Source of the DNA: Achromobacter denitrificans NBRC 15125
GTDB lineage: Bacteria > Pseudomonadota > Gammaproteobacteria > Burkholderiales > Burkholderiaceae_B
Length of the DNA: 64,000 nt
Direction: 5' to 3'
Assembly: GCF_001571365.1 (NCBI RefSeq)
Contig: NZ_BCTQ01000022.1
Span: forward strand, 51,120-115,119
Under the pieces are notes generated by a model that saw only the letters and a list, made by a program, of their open reading frames with translations, was not told where the DNA came from and searched no databases. Of this stretch, positions 25,167-34,952 are shown piece after piece (position 1 is the stretch's first letter; each line of letters opens with the position of its first letter). The position numbers were made by a program, and so were the translations under genes.

Positions 25167-25927
25167 CGGCATGCTCCATCCGCGTCCTCGCCCAGGTAGG
25201 CGGTCCGCACTTCGGGGTTGGCGCGGATCTCAGGCGGCGTGCCGCTGGCGATGGCGCTGCCGTTGACCATGACGGTAATGGTCTCCGCGACGCGGAAGAC
25301 GGCGTCCATGTCGTGTTCGACCAGCAGGATGGCGTGGCCGGACTTCAGTGTCTGCAGCAGGGCCAGGATGCGGTCGGTTTCCTCAGGGCCCATGCCGGCT
25401 AGCGGTTCGTCCAGCAGCAGCACCTCGGGTTCGCCCGCCAGGCACATGGCGATCTCCAGCTGGCGCTTGCGGCCATGCGGCAGCAGCCCGGCGTCGCGCC
25501 CGGCGTCTTCCGCCAGCCCGGCGCGGTCCAGCGCGTGATCGGCCAGTTCGGCGCTGCGGCGGCAGTCCGAGGCGGGCCGCCACCAGCTCCAGAACCGCTG
25601 GCGCCGCGCCTGCGCGGCCAGCCGGCAGTTCTCGAACACGCTCAGTTCCGGGAAGATGGTGGAGCGCTGGTAGCTGCGGCCCAGGCCGGCGCGCGCCCGT
25701 TCGGGCTGTCGCCAGGCCGTGACGTCGCGCCCGCCCAGCATGACCTGCCCGCTGCTGGGCGCCAATTCACCCGACAGGACGTTGATCAGCGTGGACTTGC
25801 CCGCGCCATTGGTGCCGATGACGGCGTGGACCTGGCCGCGTCGCAGGCCCAGCGATACGCCGTTCACCGCCGTCAGGCCGCCGAAGCGGCGCGTCACCGC
25901 GCTGGCGGCAAGCAGGACGTCAGACAT
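25163..25927 (-). CDS. livG: Branched-chain-type ABC transporter ATPase LivG
   Basis: 254 residues from the ATG at 25927 (CAGGGAGAG ribosome site). Walker A GTNGAGKST is at 38-46, the signature is in the LivG form LPHGRKRQLEIAMCLA, Walker B is VLLLDEPLAGMGPEE and the switch region is LLVEHDMDAVF. It overlaps livM by 8 bp and livF by 4 bp. The two ATPases form the engine of the importer. Confidence 0.92.
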   Translation of the reverse strand: MSDVLLAASAVTRRFGGLTAVNGVSLGLRRGQVHAVIGTNGAGKSTLINVLSGELAPSSGQVMLGGRDVTAWRQPERARAGLGRSYQRSTIFPELSVFENCRLAAQARRQRFWSWWRPASDCRRSAELADHALDRAGLAEDAGRDAGLLPHGRKRQLEIAMCLAGEPEVLLLDEPLAGMGPEETDRILALLQTLKSGHAILLVEHDMDAVFRVAETITVMVNGSAIASGTPPEIRANPEVRTAYLGEDADGACR

Positions 25928-26963
25928 GGGGCTCTCCCTGGATGGGCAGGCGCGCGGGGGCGGGCTTGCGGTGGGGCGCGGCCGCGTCCGGCTTCGGGGC
26001 GGGGGCGCCGCGGCGCTGGCGCAGTTGCGCGGGCAGGCCGGCCAGCCCATTGGGCAGCAGGGCCACCAGGGCGATGATGGCGAGGCCCAAAGGCAGGTGC
26101 CAGTGGCGCGCGTAGTCGCCGAAAAGCGCCTCGGACTGGAACAGCTCCTGCAGCAGCACCAGCGCCATGGTGCCCAGCACCGCGCCGCCCAGGCTGCCCA
26201 TGCCGCCCAGGATCACCATCAGCAGTACCAGGCCGGACTGTTCCCAGGCCAGCAGTTCGGGCGTGACGAATCCGTCTTTCAGGGCGAACAGGAAGCCGGC
26301 CAGGCTGGCCAGCGCAGCGCCGACCACGTAGGCGGCGAGCTTGTAGGGATAGGTCGAGTAGCCGGCCGCGCGCATGCGCTGTTCGTTGATGCGTATCCCG
26401 GCCAGCGCGGCGCCGAACGCCGAGCGCCGCAGCAGCGCCAGGAAGGCCCAGGTCGCGGTCAGGCAGGCCAGCACGAAGAAGTAGAAACTGCGGGCGTCGG
26501 AGAGATCGAAGGGCATCCAGCCGCCCAGGGACGGCTCCGGCCGGAAATACAGGTAGATGCCGTCGCTGCCGCCGCCGATCTTGGTGTCGTGGAACACGTA
26601 GTAGGCCATCTGCGAGAAGGCCAGCGTCACCATGATGAAGTACACGCCGCGCGTGCGCAGCGCCAGCGCGCCCGTCAGGGCGGCATAGGCCGCTGCCGCG
26701 AGCGCCGCGGCCGGCAGCAGCAGCCACAGGTTGCCCGGCCCGGATTCGGGCGACAGCAGCGCCGCGGAATAGGCGCCGATGCCGAAGAAGGCGGCGTGGC
26801 CCAGGCTGACCAGCCCCGCGCCGCCCACCAGCAATTGCAGGCTCAATGCGAAGATCGCGTAGATCATGACCTTGATCGCCAGGCCGGTGTAGTAATCGCT
26901 GCCGCTCCAGGCAAAGGCGGCCAGGGCCAGCAGCGCTACGGCGGGGAGTAGTCGGTTCAGCAT
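25920..26963 (-). CDS. livM: Branched-chain-type ABC transporter permease LivM
   Basis: 347 residues from the ATG at 26963, starting 2 bp after the livH stop. A multi-pass hydrophobic protein; LivM landmarks are LSLQLLVGGAGLVSLGHAAF in two parts, GVYFIMVTLAFSQM and GGMGSLGGAVLGT. The C-terminus carries an Ala/Pro/Lys-rich tail of about 35 residues (RQRRGAPAPKPDAAAPHRK) beyond the last helix, probably cytoplasmic. Confidence 0.92.
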   Translation of the reverse strand: MLNRLLPAVALLALAAFAWSGSDYYTGLAIKVMIYAIFALSLQLLVGGAGLVSLGHAAFFGIGAYSAALLSPESGPGNLWLLLPAAALAAAAYAALTGALALRTRGVYFIMVTLAFSQMAYYVFHDTKIGGGSDGIYLYFRPEPSLGGWMPFDLSDARSFYFFVLACLTATWAFLALLRRSAFGAALAGIRINEQRMRAAGYSTYPYKLAAYVVGAALASLAGFLFALKDGFVTPELLAWEQSGLVLLMVILGGMGSLGGAVLGTMALVLLQELFQSEALFGDYARHWHLPLGLAIIALVALLPNGLAGLPAQLRQRRGAPAPKPDAAAPHRKPAPARLPIQGEPHV

Positions 26964-26965
26964 GT

Positions 26966-27847
26966 TCAGCCCTGCTTGAACAGCCCTTCGGGCTTGCAAA
27001 GAAGAATGAAGGCCATCAGCAGGTACACCAGCACGCCCGCCGCGGCAGGAAACAGCACCTGTCCGAAAGTCTCGACCACGCCGACCAGCATCGCGGCCAG
27101 GAAGGCGCCGCGCACCGAGCCGATGCCGCCGATGACGACGACCACGAAGCAGATGATGAGCACGCCGTTGCCCATGCCCGGATAGACGGACGAAACCGGA
27201 GCGGCGATGCTGCCGGCGAGCGCGGCCAGCGCCACGCCCGCCGCGAACACCAGGCGATAGAGCCGGTTCACGTCGATGCCGAGGGAGGCGGTCATTTCGC
27301 GGTTGCTGGAACCGGCCCGCAGCATCATGCCCAGGCGCGTGCGCGCGATGACCCAGTACAGCAGCAGCGCCACCGCGATGCCGACCGCCGAGATGAACAG
27401 CCGGTACACCGGGTATGTCATGACGCCGCCCAGGGAGACGCTGCCCTGCAGCCAGGAGGGCAGCGGCACGCCGTGCACGTCGTTGCCCACCAGGATGCTG
27501 CGCAGCTCTTCGAACACCAGGATCAGGCCGTAGGTCATCAGCACCTGCTGCAGGTGGTTGCGCCGGTACAGGTAGCTGAAGAACGCGGCCTCCAGCAGAT
27601 AGCCCAGCGCGGCGGCGGCCAGCACGCACACCCCCAGCGTGGCCAGGAAGCCGCCGCCCAGCCAGCGGTCCACGGCCGGCCCCAGCGCGAAGGCCATGTA
27701 CGCGCCTATCATGTAGAAACTGCCGTGGGCGAGATTGATGATGCCCATGATGCCGAAGATCAGCGTCAGTCCGCTGGCCACCAGGAACAGCAGCAAGCCG
27801 TACTGGAATGCGTTCAGGCTCTGGATGAGCAGGATGCCGATGTCCAT
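26966..27847 (-). CDS. livH: Branched-chain-type ABC transporter permease LivH
   Basis: 293 residues, highly hydrophobic. LivH landmarks: NAFQYGLLLFLVASGLTLIFG, GIINLAHGSFYMIGAY, RTRLGMMLRAGSSNREMTASLG (coupling loop) and VVVIGGIGSVRGAFLAA. A good GGAGG precedes the ATG by 4 nt. It lies between livK (25 bp) and livM (2 bp). Confidence 0.93.
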   Translation of the reverse strand: MDIGILLIQSLNAFQYGLLLFLVASGLTLIFGIMGIINLAHGSFYMIGAYMAFALGPAVDRWLGGGFLATLGVCVLAAAALGYLLEAAFFSYLYRRNHLQQVLMTYGLILVFEELRSILVGNDVHGVPLPSWLQGSVSLGGVMTYPVYRLFISAVGIAVALLLYWVIARTRLGMMLRAGSSNREMTASLGIDVNRLYRLVFAAGVALAALAGSIAAPVSSVYPGMGNGVLIICFVVVVIGGIGSVRGAFLAAMLVGVVETFGQVLFPAAAGVLVYLLMAFILLCKPEGLFKQG

Positions 27848-27872
27848 GGTGCCTCCCTGTGGCGGACGCGGA

Positions 27873-29033
27873 TCAGAGCTTGCAGCCGCGGGCGGGGTCG
27901 GCGAGCTTCTGCACCGCGACCTCCACGACCTTGTTCTCCAGCCCGTCGACGCGGCGCAGGTAGATGTCCTGCACCGGATTGCCGGCGGCCGACAGGGTGA
28001 ACGGGCCCCGCGGGCTGTCCACGGTGGCGCCGCGCATGGCCTTGCGGAAATCGTCCTTCTTGGCGAAGTCGCCCTTGACGGCGGCCAGGCCCGATTGCAT
28101 CAGCTGCGCGGCGTCGTAGCCCTGCACCGCGTAGACGTCGGGCTGGGCCTTGTAGGCCTTGGCGTAGTCGGCGCGAAAGGCGTTGTCGCGCGGCGTGTTC
28201 AGGCCGTCGGCGTAATGCAGGGTGGTGAGCAGGCCCTGGGCGGACTCGCCCTGCGCCTGCAGGGTGCCGTCGGTGAGGAAGCCCGAGCCATACAGCGGGA
28301 TGCGCTTGTCCAGGCCCGCGGCATGGTAGTCCTGCACGAATTTCACGGCGCCGCCGCCCGCGAAGAACGTGAACACCATGTCGGGCTTGAGCGCGGCGAT
28401 CTCGGTCAGGAGCGGCTGGAATTCGACGTTGGGGAAGGGCAGGCTCAGTTCCTTCACGACCTTGCCGCCGGCCTTCTCGAAGCCTTCCTTGAAACCGCCG
28501 ATGGCCTCGTCGCCCGCCGCGTATTTCCAGGTGATGGTGACGGCCGTCTTGTGGCCCTTGGCGCGCGCGACCGGCGCCATGGCATAGGCGGGCTGCCAGT
28601 TGGTGAACGAGGTGCGGAAAATGCCGGGGCTGCACAGCGGGCCGGTGATGGCATTGGCGCCCGCGTTCGTGACGATCAGCGTGGTGTCGGCGTCCTTGGC
28701 CGCCTTGGCCAGGGCCATCGCCACGCCCGAATGCACGGTGCCGATCAGCACGTCCACCTGGTCGCGCTTGATGAGCCGGTTGGCGTTCTCGGCCGCCTTG
28801 GCCGGGTTGGACTCGTCGTCCACCTTGAAGTATTCGATTTCGCGCCCGCCCAGCTTGCCGCCCTGTTCGGCGACGTACAGCTTGAAGCCGTTCTCGATGG
28901 CATTGCCAAGCGCGGCATAGGTGCCGCTGTAGGGCAGCATGAAGCCGACCTTGATCTTGTCGGCCGCCTGCGCGGCGCCGGCGGCGAGCATCAGGGCCGC
29001 GGCGAACGCGGTCCGGGTCAGGGCGTGGTTCAT
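27873..29033 (-). CDS. Branched-chain-type ABC transporter solute-binding protein LivK-like
   Basis: 386-residue periplasmic receptor. Signal peptide of 23 residues (LMLAAGAAQA end), then DKIKVGFMLPYSGTYAALG, the type I periplasmic-binding-protein opening, and IGTVHSGVAMALAKAA further on. Receptors of this group in aromatic gene clusters commonly bind aromatic acids. Its place between an alpha/beta hydrolase gene and the permeases, in one operon with a benzoate-CoA ligase, suggests benzoate as ligand; this is inference. Confidence 0.9.
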   Translation of the reverse strand: MNHALTRTAFAAALMLAAGAAQAADKIKVGFMLPYSGTYAALGNAIENGFKLYVAEQGGKLGGREIEYFKVDDESNPAKAAENANRLIKRDQVDVLIGTVHSGVAMALAKAAKDADTTLIVTNAGANAITGPLCSPGIFRTSFTNWQPAYAMAPVARAKGHKTAVTITWKYAAGDEAIGGFKEGFEKAGGKVVKELSLPFPNVEFQPLLTEIAALKPDMVFTFFAGGGAVKFVQDYHAAGLDKRIPLYGSGFLTDGTLQAQGESAQGLLTTLHYADGLNTPRDNAFRADYAKAYKAQPDVYAVQGYDAAQLMQSGLAAVKGDFAKKDDFRKAMRGATVDSPRGPFTLSAAGNPVQDIYLRRVDGLENKVVEVAVQKLADPARGCKL

Positions 29034-29051
29034 GGTGAGTCTCCGTGCTTG

Positions 29052-29890
29052 TTATGGGCCGACGCGGGGTCGGCGGGGGTGGTCCGGTCCGCCGACGAAA
29101 CCGGCGACGGCCTGGATGACGCGGGCGGACTGGTCCCGGTGCGGCGTATGTCCGCAGCCGGGGAGTTCGAGCAGTTCGGTCTGGGGCGCGAGGCGGCGGA
29201 TGCCGCGTATCTGGGCGAGCGTGCCGTATTCGTCGTCCACCCCCTGGATGGCCAGCACGGGGCAGGCGATCCGGGGCAGGTATTCCTCGATGCTCCAGGC
29301 GCGGAAAGCGGGAGCGAGCCAGACGTCGTTCCAGCCCCAGAAGGCCGAATCCGCGTCCGCGTGATGGCGGCCGAGGCGGGCGCGCAGGTCCGTTTCCAGA
29401 TAGGCCTGCCGCGCCTGTTCGATGCTGGCCAGCGTCTTTTCCTCGATCAGGATGTGCGGGGCCGCGACCACGATGCCGGCGACGGCGTCCGGATGCATCG
29501 CCGCGTAGAGCAGGGCGATCGAGCCGCCGTCGCTGTGGCCGAAGAGCACCGGCTTGTCGCGGCGCGCGTCCACGCCCAGCGCGAGCAGGAGGGCCGGCAA
29601 CACCTCGCGCGCCTGGGCGTGCATGAAGTCCACCGGCCATTTCTCTTGCGCCGGACGCGGGGTCGAGCGGCCATAGCCGTAGCGCGAATACACGAGCCCG
29701 CGGCAGCCGGCCGCCTCGCAGACCTGCCGCGGCCAGTCTTTCCACATGGAGACCGATCCCAGCCCTTCGTGCAGGAACACGAGCAGCGGGGCTTGCGGGC
29801 CAGCGGAGCCGATCCACTGGCATTCCAGGCGCATGTCGCGCCCCAGCGCGTGGATCTCGGCGAAGACGCTCCCGCCCGCGACGGGGCCGT

Positions 29891-29894
<4 letters not shown>
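29052..29894 (-). CDS. Alpha/beta-fold hydrolase of the benzoate operon
   Basis: 280 residues. Nucleophile elbow GHSDGGS, acid in GVDDEYGT and histidine in GCGHTPH give a complete Ser-Asp-His set; FLHEGLGS provides the oxyanion region. Overlaps the ligase gene by 4 bp (ATGA). Similar hydrolases accompany box genes in other beta-proteobacteria, but the reaction is unproven. Possible roles are hydrolysis of a dead-end CoA thioester or of an ester precursor of benzoate. Confidence 0.8.
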
Positions 29895-31450
<1,556 letters not shown>

Positions 31451-31529
31451 GGTTGTCTCCTGATGTCCTGGGGGGCGGATGCCGCGTCTGTGTTCTTATG
31501 GGAAGCGCGGCGCCGGGCGGATCGGGGCG

Positions 31530-32000
31530 CTAGGAAGGCGAGAAGTCGATCGCGCCGCCCGGCAGCAGGTACAGCACCAGGGCGCGGCCGCCGCTCACGG
31601 TCGGCCGGTGCGCGCTGCCGGGGCCGTAGACCAGCCAGCCGGCACCGTGGCCGTCGAAGCGGGCGCCTTCGGTCAGCGGCATGATCAGGTCGATCTCGCC
31701 GTTGGGGTGCGCGTGCAGCGGGCCGGCCAGGTCGTCCATGTCCACCACGTCCACTGAGCAGCCGGCCAGGTCGGGCGCCGGCTTGATGACGCGGCCGTAG
31801 CGGATGCCGCCGCCTTCGCGGCTGCACATCCAGCCCTCGGCCACGCCTTGCCTACAGGTGTCGAAGATTTCCTGGAACAGGGCGCTTTGCGGGCCGGCTT
31901 CGCGGTTCAACGCGGCTTGCAGGCCGGCGTTGAGTTCCTGGCCGGCCGCCAGACGCGCGACGTCGCGCATCAGGGCATGGAATCGATCTGGCGTACTCAC
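31530..32000 (-). CDS. DUF4863 family protein (cupin-like)
   Basis: 156 residues from a GTG start at 32000 with GAGGAG upstream. The C-terminal half looks like a small cupin: GPLHAHPNGEIDLIMPL and GWLVYGPGSAHRPTVSGG offer His/Glu residues for a metal. I associate the family with DUF4863, whose known member is a 4-hydroxylaminobenzoate lyase; the box-cluster members have no proven reaction. First gene of the leftward benzoate operon, facing boxR across 180 bp. Confidence 0.75.
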   Translation of the reverse strand: MSTPDRFHALMRDVARLAAGQELNAGLQAALNREAGPQSALFQEIFDTCRQGVAEGWMCSREGGGIRYGRVIKPAPDLAGCSVDVVDMDDLAGPLHAHPNGEIDLIMPLTEGARFDGHGAGWLVYGPGSAHRPTVSGGRALVLYLLPGGAIDFSPS

Positions 32001-32099
32001 CGGGCTCCTCCTTTACACTTGTCGGCGCTTCGAAATGCGGATGAACTCCACTGCTGTTTTTTTGCATCTGACCGGCAGTTGAATTCATTGAATGGAAAA

Positions 32100-32139
32100 A
32101 TAGTGCTTCCATTGATTTGGGTCAAGCACTATAGTGCAT
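32100..32139. promoter_or_regulatory. Candidate BoxR operator between the divergent benzoate operons
   Basis: ATAGTGCTT (32100-32108) and AAGCACTAT (32124-32132) are perfect inverted 9-mers, 15 nt apart, and ATAGTGCAT (32131-32139) follows as a third half-site in direct orientation. The site sits midway between the DUF4863 and boxR starts and contains TGCA, the core reported for BzdR/BoxR regulators. Binding is inferred. Confidence 0.55.
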
Positions 32140-32180
32140 AAATCGACGACTATCAGGGTTTTTGCGGAGTCAGCCAGAAC

Positions 32181-33089
32181 ATGAATCAAGCGCTAGACGC
32201 GGCGCCATCCGAACCTCGGCGAGAGGCGTTCCTCGTGGCCCTGGGCGAGCGGGTGCGCCGCCTGCGGGCCATACGCGGGATGACCCGCAAGAGCCTGTCG
32301 CAGGTGACCGGCGTGTCGGAGCGCCATCTCGCCAATCTCGAACATGGGGTGGGCAACGCGTCGATTCTCGTGCTGCTGCAGATCGCGAAGGCGTTCAATT
32401 GCGCGCTGGCCGAGCTGGTCGGCGATGTGACCACCGAATCGCCGGACTGGCTGCTGATCCGCGAACTGCTCAGCGGCCGCACGGAATCCGACCTGCAGCG
32501 CGCGCGCGAGGCGCTGACCCAGCTCTTCGGCGTGGGGGCGGGCGCGCAGCGGCCGAACCGCACCCAGCGCGTGGCGCTGATCGGCCTGCGCGGCGCGGGC
32601 AAGTCCACCCTGGGCCAGATGCTGGCGGACGACCTGGGCTACCCCTTCGTGGAGCTGAACCGCGAGATCGAGCGCGTGGCCGGGTGCAGCATCCTGGAGA
32701 TCCATAACCTCTACGGTCCCAATGCATACCGCCGCTACGAACGGCGGGCGCTGGAAGAGGCCGTGCAGATCTATCCCGAAATGGTGCTGGCGACGCCCGG
32801 CGGGCTGGTGTCCGAGCCGGCGACCTTGAACCTGCTGCTGGCGCATTGCTATACGGTGTGGCTGCGCGCCACGCCCGAGGAGCACATGGGCCGCGTCATG
32901 GCGCAGGGCGACTTCCGCCCCATGTCGGGCAACAACGAGGCGATGGCCGACCTGAAGCGCATCCTGGCCGGGCGCGAAGCCTTCTACGCCAAGGCCGACC
33001 TGACCTGGGTCACCAGCAACCTGGAAGTGAAGGAGAGTTTCGCCGGCCTGCGCACCCAGGTGCGCAAGGCTTGCGGCCTGCCGCTATAG
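32181..33089 (+). CDS. boxR: BoxR: XRE-type regulator fused to a shikimate kinase-like domain
   Basis: 302 residues. N-terminal helix-turn-helix of the XRE family (about 20-80; RKSLSQVTGVSERHLANLEHG), a linker, then a shikimate kinase-like domain (128-300) with intact Walker A GLRGAGKST (135-143). In BzdR and BoxR this second domain senses benzoyl-CoA and releases repression rather than phosphorylating shikimate. Divergent from the transport/ligase operon and upstream of boxC, with a terminator between. Confidence 0.95.
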   Translation: MNQALDAAPSEPRREAFLVALGERVRRLRAIRGMTRKSLSQVTGVSERHLANLEHGVGNASILVLLQIAKAFNCALAELVGDVTTESPDWLLIRELLSGRTESDLQRAREALTQLFGVGAGAQRPNRTQRVALIGLRGAGKSTLGQMLADDLGYPFVELNREIERVAGCSILEIHNLYGPNAYRRYERRALEEAVQIYPEMVLATPGGLVSEPATLNLLLAHCYTVWLRATPEEHMGRVMAQGDFRPMSGNNEAMADLKRILAGREAFYAKADLTWVTSNLEVKESFAGLRTQVRKACGLPL

Positions 33090-33139
33090 CCCGGCAGTCG
33101 GTCCGGGCCGACCGCCGACGACAGGAACTTTTTTGCATG

Positions 33140-33164
33140 TCCCCGCTTGACGGGGATTTTTTTT
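33140..33164 (+). terminator. Intrinsic terminator between boxR and boxC
   Basis: Stem TCCCCG/CGGGGA (33140-33145 with 33151-33156), 5-nt loop, followed by eight T. It would separate boxR transcription from the boxC promoter. Confidence 0.8.
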
Positions 33165-33173
33165 GCCCGTAAT

Positions 33174-33198
33174 CTGCATAATAATTCATGTCATGCAG
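33174..33198. promoter_or_regulatory. Candidate BoxR operator upstream of boxC
   Basis: CTGCAT - 13 nt - ATGCAG, an inverted repeat with TGCA cores, 35 bp before the boxC start and just after the boxR terminator. An extra TGCA lies at 33134-33137. Position fits control of boxCBA. Confidence 0.5.
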
Positions 33199-33233
33199 TA
33201 TTTTTCCTGTTTAGGCGCACGAGGAGACACACG

Positions 33234-34892
33234 ATGAGCAGCACCCTCAACCGGGTAGATTTCCGGACCGACCCGGGGCAGTACCGCCATTGGCGCCTGA
33301 CGTTCGACGGCCCCGTCGCCACCTTGGCCATGGACGTCGCCGAAGACGGCGGCTTGCGCCCCGGCTACAAGCTCAAGCTGAATTCCTACGACCTGGGCGT
33401 CGACATCGAATTGCACGATGCCTTGCAGCGCATCCGCTTCGAGCATCCCGAAGTGCGCTCCGTGGTCGTGACCAGCATGAAAGAGCGCATCTTCTGTTCG
33501 GGCGCCAATATCTTCATGCTCGGCCTGTCGTCCCACGCCTGGAAGGTGAACTTCTGCAAGTTCACCAACGAAACCCGCAACGGCATCGAAGATTCCAGCC
33601 GCCACGGCGGCCTGAAATTCATCGCCGCGTTGAACGGCGCCTGCGCCGGGGGCGGCTACGAGCTCGCGCTGGCCTGCGATGAAATCGTGCTGGTGGACGA
33701 CCGGTCCTCTTCCGTGGCCTTGCCCGAAGTGCCGCTGCTGGGCGTGCTGCCGGGCACCGGCGGCCTGACCCGCGTGACGGACAAGCGCCGGGTGCGCCAC
33801 GACCACGCGGACATCTTCTGCACCCTGGTGGAAGGCGTGCGCGGCCAGCGCGCCAAGGACTGGCGGCTGGTGGACGAGGTGGTCAAGCCCGCGAACTTCG
33901 ACGCCGCGGTGCGCGAGCGCGCCCTGGCCCTGGCGCAAGGCAGCGACCGGCCCGCCGGCGGCGAGGGCGTTTCGCTGACGCCCTTGCAGCGCGCCGAAAA
34001 CCCGGACGGCCTGTCCTACCGCTACGTGGATGTCCGCATCGACCGCGACAAGCGCCATGCCATCTGGACCGTGCGCGGGCCCGAGGGCGAGGTGGAAACC
34101 GAGATGGCGGACATCCTGGCGGCCGGCGCCGCCTGGTGGCCGCTGCAAATGGCGCGCGAACTGGACGACGCCATCCTGTCCATGCGCACGAATGAACTGG
34201 ACATCGGCACCTGGATCTTCAAGACCGAAGGCGACGCGGACCGCGTCCTGGCGGCCGACGCCGCGCTGGAGCAGCACGCGGACCACTGGTTCGTGCGGGA
34301 AACGGCCGGCATGCTGCGCCGCACGCTGGCGCGCCTGGACGTCACCTCGCGCAGCCTGTTCGCCCTGATCGAGCCCGGCTCCTGCTTCGCCGGCACCCTG
34401 CTGGAACTGGCGCTGGCCGCCGACCGCAGCTACATGCTGGATGACGAGGACGAAACGGCGCCCGCGCGCATCGTGGTGGGCGGCCGCAATTTCGGCGCCT
34501 ATCCGATGGTCAATGGCCTCAGCCGCCTGCAGCGGCGCTTCCATGAAGAAGCGGAGCCCTTGGAAGCCGTCCGCGGCCGCGCGGGCCAGCCCTTGGCCGC
34601 GACCGAGGCGCTGGAACTGGGCTTGATCACCTATGCGCCCGACAGCATCGATTGGGACGACGAAGTGCGGATGGCGCTGGAAGAACGCCGGGCCCTGTCG
34701 CCCGACGCGCTGACCGGCCTGGAGGCCAACCTGCGCTTCGGCGAACGGGAAACGATGGAGACCCGCATCTTCGGCCGCCTGACGGCCTGGCAGAACTGGA
34801 TCTTCAACCGCCCGAACGCCGCCGGCGACAAGGGCGCGCTCAAGCTCTACGGCAAGGGCGAGCAGGCCGCATTCGACTGGAACCGGGTCTGA
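33234..34892 (+). CDS. boxC: Benzoyl-CoA-dihydrodiol lyase
   Basis: 552 residues from the ATG at 33234 (GAGGAGA site). Opens the ring of 2,3-epoxybenzoyl-CoA to 3,4-dehydroadipyl-CoA semialdehyde and formate. A crotonase-type fold: KERIFCSGANIFMLGLSSH and NGACAGGGYELALACDEIVLVDD are the enoyl-CoA hydratase motifs in the first half, and ALIEPGSCFAGTLLELALAADRSYML is a second crotonase-like segment. The length and the double crotonase pattern are specific to BoxC. Cytosolic, first of the boxCBA operon. Confidence 0.95.
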   Translation: MSSTLNRVDFRTDPGQYRHWRLTFDGPVATLAMDVAEDGGLRPGYKLKLNSYDLGVDIELHDALQRIRFEHPEVRSVVVTSMKERIFCSGANIFMLGLSSHAWKVNFCKFTNETRNGIEDSSRHGGLKFIAALNGACAGGGYELALACDEIVLVDDRSSSVALPEVPLLGVLPGTGGLTRVTDKRRVRHDHADIFCTLVEGVRGQRAKDWRLVDEVVKPANFDAAVRERALALAQGSDRPAGGEGVSLTPLQRAENPDGLSYRYVDVRIDRDKRHAIWTVRGPEGEVETEMADILAAGAAWWPLQMARELDDAILSMRTNELDIGTWIFKTEGDADRVLAADAALEQHADHWFVRETAGMLRRTLARLDVTSRSLFALIEPGSCFAGTLLELALAADRSYMLDDEDETAPARIVVGGRNFGAYPMVNGLSRLQRRFHEEAEPLEAVRGRAGQPLAATEALELGLITYAPDSIDWDDEVRMALEERRALSPDALTGLEANLRFGERETMETRIFGRLTAWQNWIFNRPNAAGDKGALKLYGKGEQAAFDWNRV

Positions 34893-34952
34893 AGAACCCC
34901 GCGACGCCGCGCCGCGCCGCGCGGCCCACACCCAAGGAACAGGAGCGAGACG

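Noticed and set aside
24373..25179. Alternative minus-strand frame through the tandem repeats, giving a repeated LAQGGR tail
   Set aside because: It is out of frame with livF, which has intact ABC ATPase motifs; the tail only reflects the 18-bp DNA repeat.
32181..33089. Shikimate kinase-like domain considered as an aromatic amino-acid biosynthesis gene
   Set aside because: It is fused to an XRE DNA-binding domain and placed next to boxC, which is diagnostic of BoxR.
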